From: Nostoc sp. FACHB-892
Lineage (GTDB): Bacteria; Cyanobacteriota; Cyanobacteriia; Cyanobacteriales; Nostocaceae
Direction of reading: 5' to 3'
Assembly (NCBI RefSeq): GCF_014698795.1
Contig: NZ_JACJTR010000009.1
Coordinates: forward strand, 186,001-250,000
DNA length: 64,000 nucleotides
The notes beneath the pieces are model-generated. The model did no database searches. It had not been told where the DNA came from and saw nothing but the letters and a program-made list of their open reading frames with translations. Both the position numbers and the translations under genes were made by a program. Position 1 is the stretch's first letter. The number at the start of each line of letters is the position of its first letter. Shown here in pieces: positions 55,521 to 63,179 of this stretch.

Positions 55521-55957
55521 TGGTTGATTGTCTCAGAGAGTTATATTAATTTTTGCATATAGCCATTCTCCTGTGAATGCGATGCCTACGGTGGGCTACG
55601 CTTACGCACCTGGAAAATGTGTGTTATGAAACAATACGCTTGGGAGTAGTTAAAGTCAGCGATTGCATCTACATCAACAGCAGTCACGGCAAAGGGAGCA
55701 TTGGTATTGTAAAGGAATCTGTCTGCGTTAGTAACGCAGATAACGACTTTAGTAACCAAAAAGGTAATTTTGTAACGAAAATTCTAATCTTTGTAACTAA
55801 AATAATGATTTTAGTAACCAAAATGATTATTTTATAATGAAAATTCTAATGTTTGTAACAAAAATAATGGTTTTAGTAACCAAAATGGTATTTTGTAGTG
55901 AGAATTGCGACTTGAGTTACTAAAGTCGCAATGTTTATCGAAAATCAGGGTTTATCT
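55521..55957. other. Spacer with minisatellite between kinase remnant and nifJ
   Basis: 437 bp. The left part (55577-55615) contains a dispersed GCGATGCCTACGGTGGGCTACGC-type repeat; the right part is the 21 bp minisatellite listed separately. A frame from 55577 to 55837 reads through the repeat but shows no independent protein features. Confidence 0.55.
55731..55937. repeat. Minisatellite: 21 bp units in a 62 bp higher-order period
   Basis: Units of 19-22 bp with consensus GTAACnAAAATnnTnATTTTA repeat about ten times. Three consecutive units form a 62 bp higher-order repeat beginning at 55752, 55814 and 55876. The unit is close to two helical turns and to seven codons. It lies just beyond the nifJ stop and reads VTKxxIx heptads on the plus strand. 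Confidence 0.85.
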
Positions 55958-58900
55958 TCAGAGAATATCGCGCTTTGCCAGATATTGGTACATCTGCCAA
56001 CGTGTATCTACTTCAGCTTGCGCTTGTTCTAACAAGTGCTTGGCAACATCGGGTTTGCTCTTGGTAAGCATTTTGAAGCGATTTTCTTGATACATCGAAT
56101 GTTCTACAGATTGCGTAGGCGATCGCATATCCAATTGCAATGGATTTTTACCCTGGAGGAGCAATTCTGGATTATGCCGATACAGCAACCAACGACCTGA
56201 TTCTACCAGAGTTTTCTGATGATTCATCCCTGTGGTCATATTGATGCCGTGGGCTATGCAATGGCTGTAAGCAATAATTATTGATGGCCCATCATAAGCC
56301 TCTGCTTCCAAAAATGCTTTGAGAGTATGTTCATCTCTAGCACCAAGGGCTACACTCGCTACGTAGACATTTCCGTAAGTCATGGCAATCATCCCTAAGT
56401 CTTTCTTTGGTGCAGGCTTACCACTGGCGGCATATTTAGCAACTGCGGCTCGTGGCGTAGCTTTAGAAGATTGACCGCCTGTATTAGAATACACTTCTGT
56501 ATCCATTATTAATATGTTCACATTTCGACCACTAGCAATTACATGATCGATGCCGCCAAAGTCAATATCATAAGCCCAACCGTCACCGCCAACAATCCAG
56601 ACGCTTTTTCTCACTAAGTAATCGGCAAGGGATTTGAGATTTTGGATTTTAGATTTTAGATTAGGATCGAAAGTTACGATTTCATCTAACTTCTGCTGCA
56701 AAAGTTCTATTCTTTCGCGCTGTTCCCAAATGTCAGCCTCAGATTTTTGTTCAGCTTTGAGAATAGATTGAACTAAATCCTCAGAAACTATTTCCCCATT
56801 CCCTATTCCCCATTCCCCACTCCCTAACTGCTGCAACAATTCCGCCGCAAACTCAGCTTGTTTGTCGAGGGAGAGACGGAAGCCAAAACCGAATTCGGCG
56901 TTATCTTCAAATAGATTATTAGACCATGCCGGGCCGCGTCCTTCGGCGTTGGTTGTCCAAGGTGTTGTGGGGAGATTTCCTCCATAAATTGAGGAACAAC
57001 CTGTAGCATTGGCGATGACGGCGCGATCGCCAAACAATTGTGTTAATAATTTTAGATAAGGTGTTTCACCACAACCCGCACAAGCACCAGAGAATTCAAA
57101 TAAAGGTTCTTGCAGTTGTTGTTGGCGAATCTGGTTTAATTTTAGCGATCGCCTGTCAGGATTAGGTAAACTCAAAAAGAAATCCCAGTTTTTTCGCTCT
57201 TCTTCCCGCAATGGCAACTGCTGTGCCATGTTAATCGCTTTCCGTAATGGCTCAGATTTATCTTTAGCAGGGCAAATATTTACACAAATAGTGCATCCTG
57301 TGCAATCTTCTGGGGCAACTTGAATGGTAAATTTTTGATTGGCAAAGTCTTTATCTTTTGCACCAGTTGATTTGAAGGTTTCTGGTGCATTGACTAACTC
57401 ATCCGCTTGATAAGCCTTTGCACGAATAGCACTATGGGGACAAACCATCACGCACTTACCACATTGAACGCAGACATCCGGCTCCCACACAGGTATCTCT
57501 TCGGCAACGTTACGTTTTTCCCACTTGGCAGTACCTACGGGAAATGTGCCATCAACGGGTAGTGTGCTAACAGGTAAATCATCACCTTCCCAAATCATGA
57601 TTTTGCCCAGAACTTCTTGCACAAATTTGGGAGCGGAGTTAAGTGAGGAGTTAGGAGTTAGGAGTGAGGAGTTAGAAGTTAGGATTGTTTGGGGGACATC
57701 TACTTTATGCAAGTTGTCTAGAGTGTTGTCTACGGCTTGCAAGTTCATGCGGACGACTTCTGCGCCTTTTTTACCATAGGTTTTTTCAATCGCTTGTTTG
57801 ATTTTAGCGATCGCTTCTTCTTGCGGCAAGACACCCGCTAGAGCAAAGAAGCATACTTGCATAATAGTGTTAATTCTGCCACCCATGCCACTGTCACGGG
57901 CAACCTGGCTAGCATTAATCACATATAATTTCAAATGCTTATCGATAATTTGCTGCTGCACCTTCAAAGGCAAATATTTCCAGACGCTATCTGCATCATA
58001 AGGACTGTTAAGCAGCAAAGTCGCCCCAGGAATAGCAGCCTTCAAAATATCTATGCGTTCTAGAAATCCCCAGTGATGACACCCAATAAAGTTGGCTTGG
58101 TCAATCAAGTAAGTAGAGCGAATTGGTTTTGGCCCAAAGCGTAGGTGAGAGACGGTTATTGAGCCAGATTTCTTGGAGTCAAAGACAAAGTAGCCTTGGG
58201 CGTAATTGTCGGTTTCTTCACCAATAATCTTGATGGAGTTTTTGTTAGCCCCAACAGTACCATCAGCACCTAACCCATAAAACATTGCCCTAACAACATT
58301 ATCCGATTCTGTAGAGAAATTAGGGTCAAAGCTCAAGGAAGTATGACTAACGTCATCATTGATTCCGATAGTAAAGTGATTTTTCGGTTTAGCTTGAGCA
58401 AGGTTATCAAAAATGCCCTTCACCATCGCCGGAGTAAACTCTTTAGAAGAAAGACCATAACGACCACCAATAATTTTAGGGTATGAGAAAGTATTTTCTC
58501 CCCCTGCCTCCCCTGCTCCCCCTGCTCTCTTATCTCCCCACGTCTCATGGATAGCAGCTACGACATCCAAATACAAAGGCTCCCCAGCGCTACCTGCTTC
58601 TTTGGTGCGATCAAGAACTGCGATCGCCTTTACACTAGTTGGTAATACTGCAACAAACTTTTGGACATCAAAGGGGCGGTAAAGTCGCACTTTGACTACA
58701 CCAAGTTTTTCACCACGGGCGTTAAGGTAATCTACTGTTTCATGGACGGTTTCACAACCTGAACCCATCAGAACAATAACGCGATCGGCATCATTAGCGC
58801 CGTAATATTCATAGATTTGATAATGCCTTCCTGTGCGTTCTCCAAATTCATCCATGATGCGCTGGACAATTTCTGGACAAGCGTTGTAGTAAGGGTTCGC

Positions 58901-59593
58901 ACCTTCACGCCCTTGGAAGTAGACATCGGGGTTTTGGGCAGTACCCCGCAATACGGGACGATCTGGGGTCAGCGCACGGCTACGGTGGGCGAGTATAAGG
59001 TTATCGTGGATGAGCGATCGCAAATCATCATCGGACAGCAATTTGACTTTCTGCACTTCATGCGAAGTACGGAAACCGTCAAAGAAATGCATAAACGAGA
59101 CTCGCGTCTCTAGGGTAGCAGCATGGGCAATGAGAGCAAAATCTTGACTTTCCTGCACGGAAGCGGAACACAGCAGGGCAAAACCAGTTGCACGAGCCGC
59201 CATCACATCGCTATGATCACCAAAAATTGATAACGCATGAGTAGCTAAGGAACGGGCAGCAACGTGAACCACAGCGCTAGTCAGTTCACCAGCAATTTTG
59301 TAGAAGTTGGGTATCATCAACAATAATCCCTGAGATGCCGTGAAGGTGGTACTCAGGGAACCTGTTTGCAATGCTCCATGCACAGCACCAGCCGCTCCGC
59401 CTTCGCTCTGCATCTGCACGACGCTGGGAATAGTACCCCAAAGGTTGGGACGACCTTCTGCTGACCAAGCATCTGCCCATTCACCCATTGCTGAAGAGGG
59501 GGTGATGGGATAAATGGCAATCACTTCATTTAATTTGTAAGCAACACGGGCAACAGCCTCATTCCCGTCGATGGTTGCAAAGGTTTTGTTCAT
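55958..59593 (-). CDS. nifJ: Pyruvate:ferredoxin (flavodoxin) oxidoreductase NifJ
   Basis: This 1211-residue enzyme oxidises pyruvate to acetyl-CoA and reduces ferredoxin or flavodoxin, supplying electrons for nitrogenase or fermentation. Domains follow the family order. The N-terminal pyruvate domain starts TFATIDGNEAVARVAY and includes AIYPITPSS. A central 2[4Fe-4S] ferredoxin domain carries CVQCGKCVMVCPH and CTGCTICVNICPA. The thiamine-diphosphate domain has FSGACAGCGETPY, GDGWAYDIDFGG and MDTEVYSNTGGQSSKATP. The start at 59593 fits the family better than a start 11 codons earlier. Four stretches encoded by short repeats are inserted in frame (near residues 352-368, 636-653, 923-934 and 976-987). 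All motifs are intact, so it is probably functional. Confidence 0.93.
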   Translation of the reverse strand: MNKTFATIDGNEAVARVAYKLNEVIAIYPITPSSAMGEWADAWSAEGRPNLWGTIPSVVQMQSEGGAAGAVHGALQTGSLSTTFTASQGLLLMIPNFYKIAGELTSAVVHVAARSLATHALSIFGDHSDVMAARATGFALLCSASVQESQDFALIAHAATLETRVSFMHFFDGFRTSHEVQKVKLLSDDDLRSLIHDNLILAHRSRALTPDRPVLRGTAQNPDVYFQGREGANPYYNACPEIVQRIMDEFGERTGRHYQIYEYYGANDADRVIVLMGSGCETVHETVDYLNARGEKLGVVKVRLYRPFDVQKFVAVLPTSVKAIAVLDRTKEAGSAGEPLYLDVVAAIHETWGDKRAGGAGEAGGENTFSYPKIIGGRYGLSSKEFTPAMVKGIFDNLAQAKPKNHFTIGINDDVSHTSLSFDPNFSTESDNVVRAMFYGLGADGTVGANKNSIKIIGEETDNYAQGYFVFDSKKSGSITVSHLRFGPKPIRSTYLIDQANFIGCHHWGFLERIDILKAAIPGATLLLNSPYDADSVWKYLPLKVQQQIIDKHLKLYVINASQVARDSGMGGRINTIMQVCFFALAGVLPQEEAIAKIKQAIEKTYGKKGAEVVRMNLQAVDNTLDNLHKVDVPQTILTSNSSLLTPNSSLNSAPKFVQEVLGKIMIWEGDDLPVSTLPVDGTFPVGTAKWEKRNVAEEIPVWEPDVCVQCGKCVMVCPHSAIRAKAYQADELVNAPETFKSTGAKDKDFANQKFTIQVAPEDCTGCTICVNICPAKDKSEPLRKAINMAQQLPLREEERKNWDFFLSLPNPDRRSLKLNQIRQQQLQEPLFEFSGACAGCGETPYLKLLTQLFGDRAVIANATGCSSIYGGNLPTTPWTTNAEGRGPAWSNNLFEDNAEFGFGFRLSLDKQAEFAAELLQQLGSGEWGIGNGEIVSEDLVQSILKAEQKSEADIWEQRERIELLQQKLDEIVTFDPNLKSKIQNLKSLADYLVRKSVWIVGGDGWAYDIDFGGIDHVIASGRNVNILIMDTEVYSNTGGQSSKATPRAAVAKYAASGKPAPKKDLGMIAMTYGNVYVASVALGARDEHTLKAFLEAEAYDGPSIIIAYSHCIAHGINMTTGMNHQKTLVESGRWLLYRHNPELLLQGKNPLQLDMRSPTQSVEHSMYQENRFKMLTKSKPDVAKHLLEQAQAEVDTRWQMYQYLAKRDIL
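56632..56666. repeat. TTTTGGA/TTTTAGA heptamer repeat inside nifJ
   Basis: Heptamers TTTTGGA and TTTTAGA repeat here; on the coding strand they give Lys/Ser/Asn/Leu residues (PNLKSKIQNLKS). The same repeat forms the linker of the GH1-like/RmlD gene (12823-12856). It is not family sequence. Confidence 0.75.
56790..56825. repeat. TTCCCCA heptamer repeat inside nifJ
   Basis: Repeated CCCCATT/CCCTATT/CCCCACT units, read on the coding strand as GSGEWGIGNGE. This is the well-known intergenic heptamer family, here translated in frame. Confidence 0.8.
57633..57686. repeat. GAGTTAG repeat inside nifJ
   Basis: Units GGAGTTA and GAGTGAG repeat through about 54 bp and are read as LTSNSSLLTPNSSLNS on the coding strand, between the N-terminal domains and the ferredoxin domain. 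The insert is in frame and lengthens a linker. Confidence 0.8.
58489..58540. repeat. Purine-rich CCCCTGC repeat inside nifJ
   Basis: Repeat units CCCCTGC/CTCCCCTGC, read on the coding strand as KRAGGAGEAGGEN. The core matches the copy at 35878-35958 in the 1309-residue protein gene. Confidence 0.8.
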
Positions 59594-59909
59594 AATATGA
59601 TTTTTGTCCCCACCTCTAAGCTGCATTATCAGAACATGTGAATATAAGAATCAGAAATAGCCAGTACTAGAAAGTAAGTGTATTATCTGCATTAAAAATT
59701 TCACGGTAGGATTTACTCTGTGTTTAAAGGATATGTTGATACCTTTAGGCTTTTAAATTAACTTTCAATCAATACTGCATCTATTAATATCTCATTCGCA
59801 ATACTGCATCTATTAATATGTATTAATAATGTACTCAATGACCAAAGTCCTTGTTTGAAAAGACTTTTAGATAATTTATTCTTTTTTGTGGGGTACAGGG
59901 ACGGGAATA
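59594..59909. other. nifJ upstream region with direct repeat
   Basis: 316 bp AT-rich spacer. It contains the 21 bp direct repeat at 59770-59819 and several -10-like AT boxes on the minus strand. No gene recognised. Confidence 0.5.
59770..59819. repeat. Perfect 21 bp direct repeat upstream of nifJ
   Basis: CAATACTGCATCTATTAATAT occurs at 59770-59790 and again at 59799-59819 (period 29 bp). It lies about 180-230 bp upstream of the nifJ start and could be a duplicated regulator site or a chance micro-duplication. Confidence 0.75.
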
Positions 59910-60767
59910 TTACATTGCTAATCGCCGATTTCCATACCATTGACTCAAATCATCCTCAATCGCCTCAAGAATCGCGATCGCCTCAGTTATTGATTTTGCA
60001 TCGGCAGCTAAAAGTGCAAACGCTTGCTCAACCCGTTGTTGATAGTCCTGCGGACAAATAGCGAACTTCTTAGCGACTGCGACCGCCCCCTTTTCATTCA
60101 ACAGGTAATCTTCATTGAGTGCGAATAAAACTTGATTCATACACGCGACACTGCGGAAACAACAACCTGCTGCGTAAACAACATCATCGCGTGCAATCGC
60201 CTTTTTTGCGACCAACAGCGAGAAACTTATTTCCCAGGCGAAAGTATCAATAGTTGCCTGTTTCAGCCCAACGGGATACGGTTTTGTTTTTACCTTCAAA
60301 GCTTCTAAAACACTATTAGGATCGTAAAGTACCTGACAAAGAGCAATTTCTCCCATATAAATAGACGACACAAATCCATGAGGATGTCCTGGTTGATAAT
60401 CAATAGCAATGCGTCCTATATGGCAATCATCAATCACACGATTTACCTTCACCAAATCGCGATAGAGAAAATCCACACCTACACCTTGAACCTTTAGCCA
60501 ACCACCACCGTTAATCCACTTTCCCCATTCCCCGATCGCAGTAATCAAATTTACACGATGGTTATCATCAAGCTCACAGGCCAGTCGATTTAGAGCAATT
60601 AAATCGGGCGGGTTTTCTGGATTGTAATAAATTCCCAAATCCACATCTGACTTGCTAGTATGGTTGCCCCGTGCCCGTGAACCACCCAGTGCGATCGCTG
60701 TAATTCCCTCAATTGACTGCAAACTTGAAACAATATGGCTGATGAACTGAGGCAATTCTTTATTCAT
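59910..60767 (-). CDS. MNT-type nucleotidyltransferase domain protein
   Basis: This 285-residue protein has an N-terminal pol-beta-type nucleotidyltransferase domain: GGSRARGNHTSKSDVDLGI near residues 28-46, with the GS-x-A-x-G and Asp-x-Asp metal-binding motif, followed by a third acidic residue (VDFLYRD). The C-terminal about 150 residues are helical (CFRSVACMNQVLFALN). ATG 60767 is preferred to a TTG four codons upstream. The family includes antibiotic adenylyltransferases and MNT antitoxins. It lies 26 bp after devA on the same strand and may be the last gene of that operon. The acceptor is unknown. Confidence 0.8.
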   Translation of the reverse strand: MNKELPQFISHIVSSLQSIEGITAIALGGSRARGNHTSKSDVDLGIYYNPENPPDLIALNRLACELDDNHRVNLITAIGEWGKWINGGGWLKVQGVGVDFLYRDLVKVNRVIDDCHIGRIAIDYQPGHPHGFVSSIYMGEIALCQVLYDPNSVLEALKVKTKPYPVGLKQATIDTFAWEISFSLLVAKKAIARDDVVYAAGCCFRSVACMNQVLFALNEDYLLNEKGAVAVAKKFAICPQDYQQRVEQAFALLAADAKSITEAIAILEAIEDDLSQWYGNRRLAM

Positions 60768-60793
60768 AGATTTTTGCAAATTACGAATTAGTA

Positions 60794-61546
60794 TTACTTG
60801 CTTGTTGTGATAGAATCTACGCCATCTGTCTTCAACTGACCATCTTCCATATAAATGATGCGATCGGCAATATCGAGGATGCGGTTATCGTGGGTAACTA
60901 GCAAAATCGTACATCCTTGTTCTTTGGCCAGCTTCTGCATTATTTCCACGACATCACGCCCAGATTTTTTGTCGAGTGCAGCAGTGGGTTCATCTGCTAA
61001 GACAATCTTAGGATGGCTAACTAAAGCACGAGCGATCGCTACTCGTTGCTTTTGCCCTCCAGATAGTTTTTCTGGGTAATAATCTACACGATCTGCTAAA
61101 CCGACAGTTTCCAAAATAGCGATCGCTTTGGCATCGATATCCTGATTCAGAAAATCCTCATGCAACTCTAAGGACATCCGCACATTTTCTCTTGCTGTCA
61201 AAAAAGTCATCAAGTTATGCGCCTGGAAAATATAGCCAATCTGGCGGCGAAGTTTAGTTAATTGCAGCTTTTTAGCGCCACGAATTTCCTCCCCTAAGAT
61301 TTTGAGACTACCTTCTTGAGCAGAACGCAATCCACCCATTAAGGTTAACAAGGTAGTTTTCCCCGAACCAGAGGGGCCAGTCATAATAACAATTTCCCCA
61401 GCCTTAATCTCCAAATTAATGTTGAATAATACTTGTTTGCGAAGCGCACCTTCACCAAAATAGTGATTGAGGTTACTGATAGAAATCACAGATTCTAAAA
61501 CAGAAAGTGTTGAGTTGGAATTTTCTGGCAGAGATTTTTGCAACAT
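60794..61546 (-). CDS. devA: DevA-type ABC transporter ATPase
   Basis: This 250-residue ATPase has Walker A MTGPSGSGKTTLL (about 55-67), Q-loop IFQAHNLM, signature LSGGQKQRVAIARAL and Walker B IVLADEPTAALD. It matches the DevA/MacB-like group that energises DevBCA exporters; in heterocyst-formers, the founding member exports envelope glycolipids. GGAG-like sequence is weak before its ATG. It follows devC by 61 bp and closes the transporter set devB-DUF2834-devC-devA. Several DevBCA paralogues exist per genome, so the exported substrate is unknown. Confidence 0.92.
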   Translation of the reverse strand: MLQKSLPENSNSTLSVLESVISISNLNHYFGEGALRKQVLFNINLEIKAGEIVIMTGPSGSGKTTLLTLMGGLRSAQEGSLKILGEEIRGAKKLQLTKLRRQIGYIFQAHNLMTFLTARENVRMSLELHEDFLNQDIDAKAIAILETVGLADRVDYYPEKLSGGQKQRVAIARALVSHPKIVLADEPTAALDKKSGRDVVEIMQKLAKEQGCTILLVTHDNRILDIADRIIYMEDGQLKTDGVDSITTSK

Positions 61547-61607
61547 AGGATTTTATAAAGCATTGGTTATGGGAAAATAATTTTTGTAGAGACGCGATTC
61601 AGCGCGC

Positions 61608-62774
61608 CTAAAAAACATCTGCAGGGTCAGCAGATCGTAACTTCCGCATTGCGATCGCTCCAGAAACACTACACATAATCACGGTCAAAATCCAAACCTT
61701 AATCGCCCGATCCATTTTCATGAAAATAGGAAGCATTGTCGCAGCGTATGTGACTTGATACAACCCAAAAGAAAGAATGAATCCAGGCAGAAAACCTAAG
61801 ATAGCCAATAACAATGCTTCTTGAATTAGAACTCCCAAAAGATAGTTATCGGTGTATCCCATTGCTTTGAGAGTGGCATATTCTGGCAAGTGATCGGAAA
61901 CATCAGAGTAAAGGATTTGGTAAACAATCACGATACCAACAATAAACCCGACTGCTGTACCCAAACCGAAAATAAAACCAATGCCAGTACCGGCTTCCCA
62001 GTAAGTTCTCTCCACTTTGGCAAACTCTTCTGGAGTGAGGACTCTGACATCTTTCGGTAGTCCATTAACAAGTTGCGATCGCACTTTTTCAGCATCGGCA
62101 TCTGGTTTAAGCGTGATTAACCCAACTTCGATGCGATCGGGTTTACGTTCTGGAAATAGCTGGAGAAAAGTCGAGTCACTAGTGATCACATTACCATCGG
62201 CTGCAAAGGAAGCACCATCAGTAAACAAGCCCTTCACAAGGACGGCTTTACTATTGAGTTCCGTGTCAAATTTGCCTGTATTCTTAAAGATATCGGCAAC
62301 CGCACCGTATTCTGGACGACCTGCCTGGTCAAACAGAACTTGATACAACTGTTTAAGATGCTCCTGATTTTGCTTAATTTCGGACGATTTGAATGCTGAT
62401 TTTGCCGGATCTACACCCCAAACTAAAATGGCACGCTCAAGACGTGTTTCAGGATTTCGCCACTGTCCAGTACTGATGTAGACAGAATTAACTGACTGAA
62501 CACCTTCATAAGCTAATGTTTGATATAGTCGCTCTCTGGAAAAGTTTTTTACCGAAAATAAAGTTTGAAATTGGGGATTAATTAAAACTAAATCTGCTTG
62601 TAAATTGCGATGAGGTTTCACAGCAGCATCAAAAAGCGCACTTTCAAATCCCAACTGGATAAACATTAGTATATCGGCAAAGGCAATACCAGCGACTGCA
62701 ACAGCCAGACGGGTTTTTTCTTTCATTAACTGCCGCCATGCTAGCGGCGTTTTGCGAAAAAGTTTAGAAAACAT
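61608..62774 (-). CDS. devC: DevC-type ABC transporter permease
   Basis: This 388-residue permease has the MacB/FtsX topology: an N-terminal span (about 24-45), a large periplasmic domain (about 50-260, SVNSVYISTGQWRNPE), and three C-terminal spans (about 268-292, 320-345, 350-372). The signature LPEYATLKAMGYTDNYLLGV sits in the cytosolic loop. GGAG lies 9-10 bases before the ATG. With DevB (fusion protein) and DevA it forms a tripartite efflux pump reaching a TolC-like outer-membrane channel. Confidence 0.92.
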   Translation of the reverse strand: MFSKLFRKTPLAWRQLMKEKTRLAVAVAGIAFADILMFIQLGFESALFDAAVKPHRNLQADLVLINPQFQTLFSVKNFSRERLYQTLAYEGVQSVNSVYISTGQWRNPETRLERAILVWGVDPAKSAFKSSEIKQNQEHLKQLYQVLFDQAGRPEYGAVADIFKNTGKFDTELNSKAVLVKGLFTDGASFAADGNVITSDSTFLQLFPERKPDRIEVGLITLKPDADAEKVRSQLVNGLPKDVRVLTPEEFAKVERTYWEAGTGIGFIFGLGTAVGFIVGIVIVYQILYSDVSDHLPEYATLKAMGYTDNYLLGVLIQEALLLAILGFLPGFILSFGLYQVTYAATMLPIFMKMDRAIKVWILTVIMCSVSGAIAMRKLRSADPADVF

Positions 62775-62788
62775 ATTGAAAAAACTCC

Positions 62789-63124
62789 TTAATAACCCAG
62801 TGTTTCAGCTTGCTGTTCAAGCTGGTGCTGTCGCATAAAAAGAAATAAGGGAAGACCTAAAGAGACACCAACCAAAAGATTACAAACAATGTAAACCCAA
62901 AGATTTTGCATTTTCAGACGTGCCCCTTCCCAAAAAACAAATGTCCACAATACTAGCGATGAAACAATAACATCCATGCCAAAGAAACCAGAGATTTTAT
63001 TAGCAAAAAGTTGTTCAAAAAACAGCTTGATATCAAAACCATGCTCTAAGATAAATGAAACCAACTGAGAGTAAGGTAGAACGAAACCAAGTACACAAAG
63101 CAGAAGGTATAGGATTTTAATCAT
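62789..63124 (-). CDS. DUF2834 membrane protein inside the dev operon
   Basis: This 111-residue protein has three hydrophobic segments (about 3-25, 45-68, 74-97) and the DUF2834 pattern: YLLLCVLGFVLPYSQ, SGFFGMDVIVSSLVLWTF, and LWVYIVCNLLVGVSLGLPLFL. It lies 14 bp before devC and 55 bp after devB on the same strand. DUF2834 is uncharacterised; its position suggests a small accessory subunit of this exporter. GGTGAG provides a ribosome-binding site. Confidence 0.8.
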   Translation of the reverse strand: MIKILYLLLCVLGFVLPYSQLVSFILEHGFDIKLFFEQLFANKISGFFGMDVIVSSLVLWTFVFWEGARLKMQNLWVYIVCNLLVGVSLGLPLFLFMRQHQLEQQAETLGY

Positions 63125-63179
63125 GATTTAACTCACCCTATAAAAAATGCTGAAAGAGACACAATAGCGAACAACAACT

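Noticed and set aside
55577..55837. Plus-strand frame of 86 codons through the minisatellite
   Set aside because: Its tail is repeat-derived, and its front contains a dispersed palindrome. Kept only as an alternative reading in the minisatellite finding.
55731..55937. CRISPR array
   Set aside because: Units are adjacent 21 bp tandem copies with no unique spacers, and there are no cas genes.
58817..59113. 98-codon plus-strand frame opposite nifJ
   Set aside because: Antisense shadow within a strongly conserved enzyme gene.
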